Below, in pieces: positions 49,840 through 58,939 of a stretch of DNA of 64,000 bases; within the stretch, counting starts at the first letter, position 1, and the number at the start of each line of letters is the position of its first letter. Both the position numbers and the translations under genes were made by a program. The stretch spans positions 1 to 64,000 of the forward strand of contig NZ_JARZHH010000005.1 of assembly GCF_029946515.1 (NCBI RefSeq). Direction: 5' to 3'. This DNA comes from Polyangium sp. 6x1. GTDB lineage: Bacteria; Myxococcota_A; Polyangia; Polyangiales; Polyangiaceae. The notes under the pieces are model-generated. The model had not been told where the DNA came from. It worked only from the letters and a program-made list of their open reading frames with translations, and ran no database searches.

Positions 49840-52800
49840 TCAGCTGAGCTTCAGCGCTTCCTCCACCCATGCGCGCGCCTCAGCCGCGAGCATGGACAGT
49901 CGCTCGGCGTCCCACGTCGCGCGTGGCAGGGGCACTTCGCGGCGGGTCACCGTGTTCCGCGTGTCGAAGAGGTCGCAGAAGGACAGGAGCGCTAAGGCTT
50001 TGCGGAATCGATCCACGGGCGCGTGCTTTTCCGCCTCGCATAGGTACGTCTCCGCGAGCCGCGCGAAGCCTTGGACCTCGTTGGCTTCCCACACGAGGGG
50101 TCCGTCGAGGATCTGCCGCGCCGCGTCCGCGTCTCCTCGCGCGAGCGCCTCGTCCGCGGCGGCGATGGCACGCACGTAGTCCCGCAACGCGGCTTGCTTG
50201 GGCGTCCATGACCTCTCCTCCCCGAGCGGCACGCAGAGCGGGAGGAGCTGCTCGGGCTCGCACGTGCCCTCCTTGCACGCCGCCGACCGATCCAGCGCCT
50301 CCAGCGCTGCCTCCGGCTCGCCCAGCATCAGGAGCGTGATCCCACGCAGGTGATGGAAGTGCTTCACGTCCGCCTCCTCGGAGAGCTGCGAAGGGTCGAT
50401 GCCGTCGAGCTGAGTGAGCGCTCCTCGCCAGTTGGCCGCACAGGCGAACGAGCGCGCGAGCGACAGACGCACCCGCGGGTGATCGGGGAACTTCGTGCAG
50501 GCGAGCTCGTCGATGGCTCCGGTCGCGTGCTCGCCGAGCGCGAAGAGTGCTGCCTCGAGCGCCAGGAGCTCGTCGGGACCGGCCTTGCTCTTTGCCCACA
50601 GGAGGCGGCGCTTCAACCCTTCCTTTCCCTCCTTCCGCAGCGCGCGCTCCTCTGCGATCGCCGCCGCGAGGTGCCTTCCTGTCGGCTTGTGGCAGAGCAA
50701 GCGCCTCGCGTAGAGAGACCTCACGGGCAGGCTCGGCAAGTAGAATGCCCTGGTGGTGTGGCCCTCGGGGACCTTCGGGGGCTTGGCGTCGAGCGGCACG
50801 ATCGTCGGGCGGCCCTCGTGCACCACGAGGAGCGCCGCGCGGTCGGCGCCAGGCGTCGCGAGCAAGATCGAGGAACGCGGCACGCGCACGCGGTACACGA
50901 TGGAAGGGCCTGCTTGTCCGTGGCGGAGGCCGAAGAGCAAGGGACCCTCTCGCTGCATGTCGAACAGCACGAACCACATCCCTGCCGAGGCGCTTCCGAC
51001 GGCGGTTCCTTCGTAGAGGCCCGTCACGCCGTCGAAGAGCTGGAAGGGCCCCGCCCCTTCCGCGCCCACCTGGACGAACCCCCACAGCGCGCCTTCGGGT
51101 TCCTTCGGCCCGTCGTCGGTGCCGACGACGCCGACGACGCTCTCGCCGTCGGGGCAAGGCGCCACCGTGAGGGAGAGGAGCGCCCTCGGGATCGGCGCGC
51201 CGGACGGCGTGCCGCGGGGCGTGTAGAACGTCGTTCGCCCGATGTCCTTCTCGTTGTCGGCCTCCACGACGACGACGACGCGCGGCGCCGAGAGTCCTTC
51301 GACGCCCTGGATGTGGACGCGCGGGAAGCCGTGCTCGGGGATCTCGCGGACGAGCCGCAGATCCTGGAGGTCGAACACGCGGATGACGTTCGACAGGTCG
51401 CGCGAGCTGCGTATCCGGAGCCAGAGGTAGCGCCCCTCCGGGCTGACGGTGCCCTCCTCGATGCGCAGCTCCGGCAGCGTGTCCTCGAAAATGCCCTCTT
51501 CGAGCGTCGGCACGACGGCGCCGTCGTTGCGGAGGATGTTCGGGCACCATGCGAGCACGGTCCAGTCGTCCGTGTCGATCTCGAGCACGCCTCCGTGCCG
51601 TCCCGCGAGGATCAAGCGATGGCCTCGGAGCGCGAAGGTCACGACCTCGAGGGGCCTCGGCGTCCGCAGGAGCACGCGCGCCCGGAGCGCGCTTGTCGCG
51701 ACATCGATCACGCGGACGAAGACCCACGGGCCCCTCGTCGTGGGGACGATGAGCACGACCTCCTCGCGCTCGTCGCGCGTCCGCACGAGCATCGTCTCCC
51801 ACTTCCACCGCGGCAAGACCCGTGCGTCGTGCAAGATCGCCAGAGGCCCCGCTGTGACGCCCTCTCCCTCGAACGCCTCGACCTGCACTGAAAACGCGCG
51901 CCGTACCTCCGCGCGGATCTCCCCGCGCACGGCCGCGAACCGCGCCGCTTCCTCGCCCTCCAGACGCGCCGCGAGCTCCTCGCACACGGCGAGTGCGCGC
52001 AGGGCATCCCCCTCGCGCCGGAGCTGATCGAGCGAGACGGCGAGGGCTTGTCGTTCGAGCTTCCGCTGCACCTCTGCGCGAAACCCATCAAAGAGCGAGG
52101 CCTCGTCCTCTGGCAGATCCTTTCGTTGGACCTCGCCGAGGATCTTGTTCGCTTGCGCGACGTCGCCTTCCACCATCGCCCGCCGCGCAGCCTCGACGCG
52201 CGCCGTCGCCACGCGCCGACGTTCCTCTGTGATCGCGACCTGCGCGCGCTTTCGTACGTCCTCCGCGGGCCCGAAGCCGTGCAGCACTTTTTCGTGCGCG
52301 TCGACGAGATCCATGGCCGTCTCCGGCGCTCGCTCGGCGATCTCCGCGGCGCGGTGGAGCGCCACGATCGCGGCTACGGCTGGCTTCACCTTCGCGCTTT
52401 CGCCGGGAGGTGCGATGACATCCACCCACGCGAGCAGCTTCGATTCCGCGCGCTCCTTCACCTTGCCGCGCCCCGCGGCGGGCAGCGCGGCGTACGCGGC
52501 GAGCCCCTCGGCGAGCGCACCCGTGCCGATCGTCCGGGCGATCGCCGCGGCGTGCGCTTCGTCTTCCCGCGCGCGGGCTTCGGCGAGCTTCTCGGCGATC
52601 CGTCGTTCCGCGGGCGCTGCCTCGTGCTCCGGCAGCCCGAGACCCTTCGCCGCTTCGAGCAGCGCGACGGCTTGCTGAGGCTCGCCGCGATCGAGCGCGT
52701 CGCATGCGTCCTCGAGCTTTCGCCGCGCCTCGTCCCGCTTCCTTTGCTCCTCGATGGCGCGAAGGATCCTCCGGGCGACCTCGCTCTCCGGGTGGTGCGC

Positions 52801-53802
52801 GAGGAGCTCGCGGGCTCGTCCTTCCGCGCCCTGGAGATCACCCTCCGCGAAGAGCCGCGAAGCTTCCGCTTCTGCGGGGCCTCGTGTCGTGGCGCGCGCC
52901 TTCGCGAGTGCGGCCGCGAGGCCGACGAGCTCCGGGTGTGTCACGTCGAGGGCTCGCGCCCGCGCGAGATCGTCGGCGGCCTCGGCGAGGTTCCCCGCGG
53001 CGAGCGCGGCTCGTGCGAGCGCCACGAAGACCTCGGCGACGCGCGCCGGGGGGGCCTTCGTGTTCGCGGCTGGGAGCAGGCGAAGGGCGCGGTCGCGGTC
53101 TTCGAGCCTTGCGGCGGCGAGCGCGAGGAGGAGGCGCACGTGGACCTCGGCGAGCGTCTCTGGGGGGAGCGTCTCGCCGAGGTCGAGCGCCTCCTTGTCT
53201 GCGCCGAGCGTGGCCACGAGGAGCGAGAGGAGCGCGCTTGCGGCTTCCACGTCGCCGCCGCTCCGGGCGAGCGCCTCTTCGAGGTGTGCCCGGGCGAGCT
53301 CGTAGTCGTACTCCGCGAGCGCAGCGTCGGCCGCGCGGAGGAGCTCCGGGACGTCACGGACGCCCCGCGGTTCGTCCGCGCCTCTCGGCGCGCGCCCATC
53401 GCCTTGCCGTGGCGCGGCCTTGCGTGGAGCCTCCGGGGTCGGGGGCACGGGGGATGCTGTATCGATCGCGCGCTGGACGAAGGACCGCGCGTCGTCGTCG
53501 AGCTCTGCGACCACGGCGTGGCAGGCGTCGAGGCCGGAGGGGCGATGGTGGAGGAGGACGACGCCGGGCTCGTCGGGCTCGGGGCGGATCTCGATGGCGT
53601 CGCGGAAGTGCGTGACGAGTACGCTCTGGAGGCGGCTCTTCAGGGCGTAGCGCCGCGTGGTCTCGCGGCGATCGAGGCCGAGGCCGGTGGGGTTGACGTC
53701 GCGGATCAGGGCGACGAGCTCTCGCGCTTCGGGGCGCACGCGGCCGGTGATGACGTCTTCGGGGTCGAGCGAGACGGCGCGCTTTTTCTTGTCCTTGGCC
53801 AT
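49840..53802 (-). CDS. Large protein with helical (TPR-like) repeats and central beta domain
   Basis: 1320 residues, no signal peptide or membrane segment, so cytoplasmic. A small N-terminal domain (~1-110, starting DPEDVITGRVRPEARELVAL) is followed by a long alanine-rich helical-repeat region (~145-650) with TPR-like spacing. A beta-rich region (~670-1000) with GPWVFVRVIDVAT, RGHRLILAGRHGGVLEIDT, EGRYLWLRI and SVVGVVGTDD may be a propeller. A final helical-repeat part follows (~1080-1320, RVRLSLARSFACAANWRGAL, LMLGEPEAALEALDRS). This suggests a scaffold. It faces the lipoprotein gene across repeat copy 3; upstream are the 21-bp tandem repeats. Family not recognised. Confidence 0.8.
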   Translation of the reverse strand: MAKDKKKRAVSLDPEDVITGRVRPEARELVALIRDVNPTGLGLDRRETTRRYALKSRLQSVLVTHFRDAIEIRPEPDEPGVVLLHHRPSGLDACHAVVAELDDDARSFVQRAIDTASPVPPTPEAPRKAAPRQGDGRAPRGADEPRGVRDVPELLRAADAALAEYDYELARAHLEEALARSGGDVEAASALLSLLVATLGADKEALDLGETLPPETLAEVHVRLLLALAAARLEDRDRALRLLPAANTKAPPARVAEVFVALARAALAAGNLAEAADDLARARALDVTHPELVGLAAALAKARATTRGPAEAEASRLFAEGDLQGAEGRARELLAHHPESEVARRILRAIEEQRKRDEARRKLEDACDALDRGEPQQAVALLEAAKGLGLPEHEAAPAERRIAEKLAEARAREDEAHAAAIARTIGTGALAEGLAAYAALPAAGRGKVKERAESKLLAWVDVIAPPGESAKVKPAVAAIVALHRAAEIAERAPETAMDLVDAHEKVLHGFGPAEDVRKRAQVAITEERRRVATARVEAARRAMVEGDVAQANKILGEVQRKDLPEDEASLFDGFRAEVQRKLERQALAVSLDQLRREGDALRALAVCEELAARLEGEEAARFAAVRGEIRAEVRRAFSVQVEAFEGEGVTAGPLAILHDARVLPRWKWETMLVRTRDEREEVVLIVPTTRGPWVFVRVIDVATSALRARVLLRTPRPLEVVTFALRGHRLILAGRHGGVLEIDTDDWTVLAWCPNILRNDGAVVPTLEEGIFEDTLPELRIEEGTVSPEGRYLWLRIRSSRDLSNVIRVFDLQDLRLVREIPEHGFPRVHIQGVEGLSAPRVVVVVEADNEKDIGRTTFYTPRGTPSGAPIPRALLSLTVAPCPDGESVVGVVGTDDGPKEPEGALWGFVQVGAEGAGPFQLFDGVTGLYEGTAVGSASAGMWFVLFDMQREGPLLFGLRHGQAGPSIVYRVRVPRSSILLATPGADRAALLVVHEGRPTIVPLDAKPPKVPEGHTTRAFYLPSLPVRSLYARRLLCHKPTGRHLAAAIAEERALRKEGKEGLKRRLLWAKSKAGPDELLALEAALFALGEHATGAIDELACTKFPDHPRVRLSLARSFACAANWRGALTQLDGIDPSQLSEEADVKHFHHLRGITLLMLGEPEAALEALDRSAACKEGTCEPEQLLPLCVPLGEERSWTPKQAALRDYVRAIAAADEALARGDADAARQILDGPLVWEANEVQGFARLAETYLCEAEKHAPVDRFRKALALLSFCDLFDTRNTVTRREVPLPRATWDAERLSMLAAEARAWVEEALKLS

Positions 53803-54176
53803 GGGCGGGGGAGGCCTGACGGCGTGTGGGTGGGCGATCGGAGGGCGGTACGGTCCCTCGCGTCAAGGCAACTTTGCAGGAAGGTCGCGGCGCTCCGCAG
53901 GAAGGAAGAGCGATTGTGCAGGGAGGGTTTTCCCACGCCCCCGGAGCGAACCGCACTTCCGTGGGAGCGAACCGCACTTCCGTGGGAGCGAACCGCACTT
54001 CCGTGGGAGCGAACCGCACGTCCGTGGGAGCGAACCGCACTTCCGTGGGAAGGTAGGCGTGTGTTGTAGCTTTCTTTCCCTCGGGGTGCGGGAAGGGATG
54101 CCGCGCGTGCCGGAACGAACGGCCCGGCCGCGGGGGGCGCCGCCTTTCGCGAGTGCTCCGCCGCGCGATGCGCCAT
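53803..54176. other. Intergenic region upstream of the large repeat protein
   Basis: About 370 bp between the start of the large minus-strand gene and repeat copy 4. It holds the 21-bp tandem array at 53943-54047 and a short repeated GCAGGAAGG (near 53876 and 53898). The promoter of the large gene must lie here, but no clear -35/-10 was identified. The plus-strand frame through the array (repeating ANRTSVG) lacks a convincing start and is not called. Confidence 0.5.
53943..54047 (+). repeat. Five tandem copies of a 21-bp unit
   Basis: Exactly five head-to-tail 21-bp units beginning GGAGCGAACCGCACTTCCGT, at 53943, 53964, 53985, 54006 and 54027. The fourth differs by one base (CACG for CACT). 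Two helical turns per unit would place five sites on one face of DNA, about 140 bp upstream of the large minus-strand gene. There are no spacers, so this is not a CRISPR array. Confidence 0.93.
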
Positions 54177-54369
54177 TGCATCGACCACATCGCGGTCGAT
54201 GCAAAGGTCCAGGGCTGGCCCAGCAAAGAGGGGTGGACGCTACAAAAATTCCCCCGCATCGACTGCGCATCGCGCAGTCGATGCCCAGAGGTCCAGGGCT
54301 GGCCCTGGTCCGGGTCCAGGGGTGGACAACCCCTGGTCGGGTTCGGGGTGAAACCCCGGCGCTACGCCC
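54177..54369 (+). repeat. Dispersed hairpin-mosaic repeat, copy 4 (partial)
   Basis: Only the right-hand half of the repeat. It starts with a different hairpin, TGCATCGACC/GGTCGATGCA (54177-54203). Then one ~84-bp inner unit (54205-54288) follows with a CGACTGCGC hairpin, loop ATC. After it lie a CCAGGGC/GCCCTGG stem and degenerate closing stems built on CCAGGGGT/ACCCCTGG and CGGGGT/ACCCCG. It ends ~18 nt from the stop of asd (54387). The left half with the GAACTGCGC hairpins is missing. Confidence 0.8.
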
Positions 54370-54386
54370 TGACGGGGGGCACTTCC

Positions 54387-55391
54387 TCAGCCGACGAGCC
54401 GCTCCGCGATCTGCACCGCGTTCAGCGCCGCGCCCTTCCGCAGGTTGTCCGCGACGATCCACAGGTTCAGCGCGCCCGGCACCGCGAGGTCATCGCGCAC
54501 GCGGCCAACAAAAACATCGTCGGTGCCGGCTGCCTCGCGCGGCTGCGGGTGCTTTCCCGGCGCGTAAGGCTCGTCGAAGAGGCGGATGCCCGGGGCGCGG
54601 CGCAAAAGCTCGCGCGCCTCGGCCGCCGTCATTGGGCGGTGGAACTGCGCGTGCACGGCCTCGCTGTGGCCCGTGACGACCGGGACGCGCACCGTCGTCG
54701 GCGTCACGCCGATCTCCGCGTCGCCCAGGATCTTGCGCGTCTCGTTTACCATCTTGAGCTCCTCCTCCGACCAGTCGGGCAGGCTCCCGGCCTTCCAGTC
54801 CATGAGGAGGTTGCCCGCGAGCGAGCCGGGGAAGACGTTCGCCGTGGGCTCGGCGCCGGCCGCGAGCTCGCGCGTTTGCGTGATGAGCTCGTCCATCGCC
54901 GCGTGGCCCTTGCCGCTCGCGGCCTGGTACGTGGAGACGATGACGTGCTTCAGCCTTGCCGCGGCGTGGAGCGGGCCGAGCGCGACGACCATCTGGATCG
55001 TGCTGCAGTTCGGGTTTGCGATGATGCCCTTCGGGCGGTTCTTCGCTGCGTCCATGTTCACCTCGGGCACGACGAGGGGGCAGTCGGGATCGCCGCGCCA
55101 CGCGCTCGAGTTGTCGATGACCACTGCGCCGCGCGCGGCCGCGAGCGGGGCGAGCTCGCGCGAGGCGGCGGCGCCGGCGCTGAAGAGCGCGATGTCCACG
55201 CCGTCGAAGGCCTCCGCGCGGGCGACCTGGATCTCGAGCTCACCGCCGCGGAAGGGGACGCGGCTGCCCGCGGAGCGCGCCGAGGCGAGGACGCGCACTT
55301 CGGTCGCCGGAAAGCGCCGAAGCTCCAGGGTCCGCAACATCTCCCGCCCGACCACGCCCGTGGCGCCCACGACAGCAACGACACACGACAT
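54387..55391 (-). CDS. asd: Aspartate-semialdehyde dehydrogenase
   Basis: 334 residues from the ATG at 55391; a frame extension upstream lacks homology. It reduces aspartyl phosphate to aspartate semialdehyde for Lys, Thr, Met and diaminopimelate synthesis in the cytoplasm. NADP-binding start VVAVVGATGVVGREML, FSAGAAASRE, the active-site Cys129 in NPNCSTIQMV, the phosphate-binding VIDNSSAWR, and HSEAVHAQF with the catalytic His. Full-length. It is divergent from the lipoprotein gene at 55460 over 68 bp. No other pathway genes are in the window. Confidence 0.96.
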   Translation of the reverse strand: MSCVVAVVGATGVVGREMLRTLELRRFPATEVRVLASARSAGSRVPFRGGELEIQVARAEAFDGVDIALFSAGAAASRELAPLAAARGAVVIDNSSAWRGDPDCPLVVPEVNMDAAKNRPKGIIANPNCSTIQMVVALGPLHAAARLKHVIVSTYQAASGKGHAAMDELITQTRELAAGAEPTANVFPGSLAGNLLMDWKAGSLPDWSEEELKMVNETRKILGDAEIGVTPTTVRVPVVTGHSEAVHAQFHRPMTAAEARELLRRAPGIRLFDEPYAPGKHPQPREAAGTDDVFVGRVRDDLAVPGALNLWIVADNLRKGAALNAVQIAERLVG

Positions 55392-55459
55392 GGTGCCGCT
55401 ATAGCGCTCGGTCCGCGGTCGACGCAAGAACGCTGCGCCTCGGCGGGGCGCGCGCTAGC

Positions 55460-58400
55460 ATGGCTTCCGTGATGCGAGGCTCTCCCCGCGCTTCGTCGTG
55501 CCTCCTCGCGCTTCTTGCGCTCGCGCCGCTCACGTCGCTGACCGTGACAGGCTGCAAATCGGGCGCCTCGGGTCGCGCGGCCCAGGGGTCCGCGCCGCCC
55601 GCGGCGAACGCCGGTGCCGTCCCGGAAAAACTCGTCCCGATGGTCTCGCCGTCGCGGCTCGTGCCCGATGTGCGCGGCGATCGCGGCTTCGTCGCGTACG
55701 AGGCGGGCGCGCGGCGCGTGCTCGTCGATCGCATGCGGCTCCTCGTGCGCGACGACGGGACGACCGAGCGGGCGAACGAGCTTCTGCCGCTCGGCCACGT
55801 GAGCGCCGTGGCGCTGCCGAGCCGGCTCGGCGGGGGGTTCGTCTTCCACGCGACGTCCGGCGGCGGCACGCAGCTCTGGCGGGCCTCGTCGTGGCTCGGA
55901 AAACTTCGGCCGCTCGTGCAGTTCTCGTCGACGACGAGCGATGTCGTGCCGGGCTTCGACCGGCTCTACCTGCGGCTCTCTTCGAACGGAAAGCTCGTCG
56001 CGGTGGACGCCGAGTCGGGCGAGGTGCGATCGCTCGCGCCGCTGCCGCCCGCCGCGGCGTATGGCGGGCTCGCGTTCGCCGATGGGTTCACCGGGGTCGT
56101 CGACGCGGATCTGCGCGGCGTGCTCGCCACGTTCGACGCGGGCACGACGTGGCGGCCGCTCCAGCTCCCCGAGCGCCCCGCGGCGATCTCGGTGGTGGGC
56201 GGCGAGCCGACGATGTTCGTCGCGGGCGGCAAGTACGTGCTCGATGCGCGCGGCAACCTGACGTACCGCGCGAACCAGGTCGCGACCGACGACGAAGGCG
56301 ACGCGAGCACGCCGGGCGCGCCGAAGGGCCCGTTCGGGAAGAAGGTGCTGCGCGCGGCCGTGGAGGACGGTTTTCCCGACACGGCGCGCACGGCCGTCGT
56401 CGCGCGGGCCGGGGCGCTCGCGCGGGTCTCGCTCGACACGGCCGCGATCGTCGACCTGAATCTCACGGCGTTCCCCGAGCGCGAAGCGAGCTGCCACGCG
56501 GTGCGCCTCGGCGCCTCGTACGGGTTCGTCTGCGGCGAGCGCGAGGGGCCGACGAACGTCTACGCGTTCGTCCCGCCGCTCGCGATGCAGAAGGTCCTCT
56601 CGTTCAAAGGCCCGCGGTTCGTCTCGGCGAACGGGGCGGGCGCGCTCGTGGTGCGCGGGACGTGCGAGGACAGTGCCGATGAGGCGAAGAGGCCGGGCGC
56701 GAAGGCCGAGGCCGCGAGCGCGGCGAGCGACGCGGGCACGCGCGTGTACTGCGTGCGCGCGGCGAGCGGGGCGACGCGCGAGGTGCGGGTGAAGGGCGAC
56801 CTCGGGGTCGAGCGGGTCGTGGCGCTCTCGGACGAGCGGGTCGCGATCCTCGTGCCCCCGCGCGCGGGCAGCACCGGGCAGCTCACGATCCTGAAGGGCG
56901 CGGAGATGACGAACGTGCCGCTCGTGCTGCCGCAGAAGCCGCGCAGCGTGGCGCGCGAGCTGCGGCGCGGGATGTGGCTCGAAGGGTTCGAGGAGCGCGA
57001 GCCCGGCGTGCTCGGCGGCTGGGTGGAAGCAGGCGGCCCGGTGATCGGCGTGCGCGTGAAACTCGACGGCACGGTGACCGCGGGCGAGGCGCGCGACAAC
57101 GAGAACGGCGTCGTGATCTCGGGCCGGTTCGCGCTGTCGCCCGGCGAGGGCGGGCGCGCGGCGGAGTCGATCGACGGCGGCATGACGTGGAAGGTCTTCG
57201 ACCTGCCCGAGCACGACGTCGAGCCGAGCGACGCGCCGACGCGCGCCTGCGGGCCCGTCGGGTGCGTGCTCGCGGGCTGGGTCCGCGTGGGCTGGGGCAA
57301 ACCCGCGATCTCGGGGGATCTCGGCGCGGCCGAGGCGCCGCCTTCGCTCTACGTGTCGATGAAGACGACGCCGACGGTGCGGATGACCTGCGCGCCCGTG
57401 GGCAAACCCGTCACCGAGCCGCTCCCGGACAAACCCGCGAAGAAGGAGGCCGCGGCTCCGCCTGTGCCGCCCGGGTTCGGGGGGTTCGGCGGCTTCGGCG
57501 GCTTCGGGCGCGTGCCGCAGCAGCCGCAGAAGACGCCCTGGAGCACGTTCCGCAACCTGCCCGCGCCGACGCTGGAGAAGGACGAGCTCGGGATCGACAA
57601 CGGCGCGCCTTACGACCTCGTGAGCCTGCGCGCGTACGCCTGGGGCAAGAAGGGCTCGGACTGGTCGCGCACGGGACACTTCCTGGTGCGCTTCGACGAT
57701 CGCTTCGATCCCGCGGGCGGCGTTCGCTCCACGGCGACGAGCGCGCCGCCCTGGCCCGACGAGACCTCGACGGCCGAGGGCATGGGCGTCGGCTCGTACC
57801 CGCTCGCGTCGTGGGGATCGTTCCTCGATCCGACCGGGCGTCACGCGCTGGCGCACGTTTGTCGGGGAACGAGCTGCTCCTTGCTCGCGGCGAGCGAGGG
57901 GCAGCCGGTGCTGCTGCTGCGGGACGCGGCGGGGCGCACGACGGGGTTCGCAAGGCCGCTGCCGCAAGGCGCGGTGCGCCTCGGCGAAAGCTGGTTCCTC
58001 CTCGTGCAGGGCGCGGCCTACGACATGGTGGCGCTCTACCGCGTGGATCTCGGCGTGCTGCGTCTCGTCACGTCGTTCTACCGGCCGAGCCCCTCGCGGT
58101 ACGCGATGCCGGAGCCGCCGCGGCTCGTGCGTCGCGCGCTCGGGACGGGCCTCGGCCTGCTCGTGACGAGCATCCCGGAGCCGGGCGATCGCTTCGGCGG
58201 GATGTACGTGCACCCGGTCGATCCGGAGACGGGCGCGGTGGGTGAGCCGATCGCGCTCGGCAAGCGAGACCTCGGCGGCGCGTTGCCGCCGCGCTGCGCG
58301 GAGGGGCAGGACGGCTGGGTCATGGACACGTCGCTCGACGTGCCGCCCGCCGTGGAGATTCCGGACGGCCGCGCCGCGCTCGACTCGATGGAGATGCGGC

Positions 58401-58585
58401 TGCGCCTCGATCCGGGATCGGTGTGCGTGGAAGGGATCGCGGCGCGCCTCGACGGAACGTTCCTGGCGGAGAAGGACGCGAAGCCGCAGCCCGCGGACAA
58501 ACCGGTGGCGACCGGGGCGGTGCCGCTCGCGGCAACGGAGCGCTCGACGGGACGGCGGTGGAATTTCGCCTGTAGCCGTCGCTGA
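55460..58585 (+). CDS. Large lipoprotein, probable repeated beta-propeller
   Basis: 1041 residues (or 1037 from the next Met). Lipobox TVTGC (Cys32). The mature protein is beta-rich with repeated propeller-like strands (GDRGFVAYEAGARRVLVDR, GLAFADGFTGVVDADLRG, GRFALSPGEGGRAAESIDGG followed by MTWKVFDLP). The phrase G-TTWRPLQLPE is reminiscent of BNR/photosystem-stability propellers, where SxDxGxTW is the key turn. A Gly-Phe run (FGGFGGFGGFG) sits near residue 675. The C-terminus ends NFACSRR. It is exported, unlinked to an obvious operon, and followed 25 nt later by inverted repeat copy 5. Function unknown. Confidence 0.75.
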   Translation: MASVMRGSPRASSCLLALLALAPLTSLTVTGCKSGASGRAAQGSAPPAANAGAVPEKLVPMVSPSRLVPDVRGDRGFVAYEAGARRVLVDRMRLLVRDDGTTERANELLPLGHVSAVALPSRLGGGFVFHATSGGGTQLWRASSWLGKLRPLVQFSSTTSDVVPGFDRLYLRLSSNGKLVAVDAESGEVRSLAPLPPAAAYGGLAFADGFTGVVDADLRGVLATFDAGTTWRPLQLPERPAAISVVGGEPTMFVAGGKYVLDARGNLTYRANQVATDDEGDASTPGAPKGPFGKKVLRAAVEDGFPDTARTAVVARAGALARVSLDTAAIVDLNLTAFPEREASCHAVRLGASYGFVCGEREGPTNVYAFVPPLAMQKVLSFKGPRFVSANGAGALVVRGTCEDSADEAKRPGAKAEAASAASDAGTRVYCVRAASGATREVRVKGDLGVERVVALSDERVAILVPPRAGSTGQLTILKGAEMTNVPLVLPQKPRSVARELRRGMWLEGFEEREPGVLGGWVEAGGPVIGVRVKLDGTVTAGEARDNENGVVISGRFALSPGEGGRAAESIDGGMTWKVFDLPEHDVEPSDAPTRACGPVGCVLAGWVRVGWGKPAISGDLGAAEAPPSLYVSMKTTPTVRMTCAPVGKPVTEPLPDKPAKKEAAAPPVPPGFGGFGGFGGFGRVPQQPQKTPWSTFRNLPAPTLEKDELGIDNGAPYDLVSLRAYAWGKKGSDWSRTGHFLVRFDDRFDPAGGVRSTATSAPPWPDETSTAEGMGVGSYPLASWGSFLDPTGRHALAHVCRGTSCSLLAASEGQPVLLLRDAAGRTTGFARPLPQGAVRLGESWFLLVQGAAYDMVALYRVDLGVLRLVTSFYRPSPSRYAMPEPPRLVRRALGTGLGLLVTSIPEPGDRFGGMYVHPVDPETGAVGEPIALGKRDLGGALPPRCAEGQDGWVMDTSLDVPPAVEIPDGRAALDSMEMRLRLDPGSVCVEGIAARLDGTFLAEKDAKPQPADKPVATGAVPLAATERSTGRRWNFACSRR

Positions 58586-58610
58586 GCATGGGTCTCATTG
58601 GGGAGCCGCC

Positions 58611-58911
58611 GCGCCGGGGCGCTGCCCCGGGCCCCGCGGGGGCTGTTCGCCCCTCGACCCGAACCAGGGCCAGCCCTGGACCACTTGGGGAAGAACTGCG
58701 CGATGCGCAGTTCTTCCCACAGGCCGGTGGGACCGCCTCGCCAGTCGAGACGTCAGCGCGGCTGTTTTGGTTGGCAGGGTCGGTAGCGGTCTTGACCTGG
58801 CTTGTTCGATGAACTGCGCGGAGCGCAGTTCATCGACCACGAGTCCAGCGCTTGCGCTGGTCCAGGTCCAGGAGCGGATAGCTCCTGGTGGGGCCTGGGG
58901 CAAAGCCCCAG
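58611..58911 (-). repeat. Dispersed hairpin-mosaic repeat, copy 5 (inverted)
   Basis: Reverse-complement orientation relative to the other four copies. It starts with CCGGGGC/GCCCCGG (58614-58630), contains the GAACTGCGC hairpins with loops GAT and GGA, and ends with CTGGGGC/GCCCCAG (58895-58911), then GCGAAACG, matching the flank of copies 2 and 3. Short form without the 87-bp unit. It lies between convergent stops at 58585 and 58940 with margins of 25 and 28 nt. Confidence 0.9.
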
Positions 58912-58939
58912 CGAAACGCCCTCTCGACGAGACCCATGC

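Noticed and set aside
53943-54047. CRISPR array
   Set aside because: Units are directly adjacent without spacers, and there are no cas genes.
53826-54056. Short protein with repeating ANRTSVG across the 21-bp array, considered as a repeat peptide
   Set aside because: No ribosome site, other frames are equally open, and the array explains the repeats; no processing or export genes nearby.
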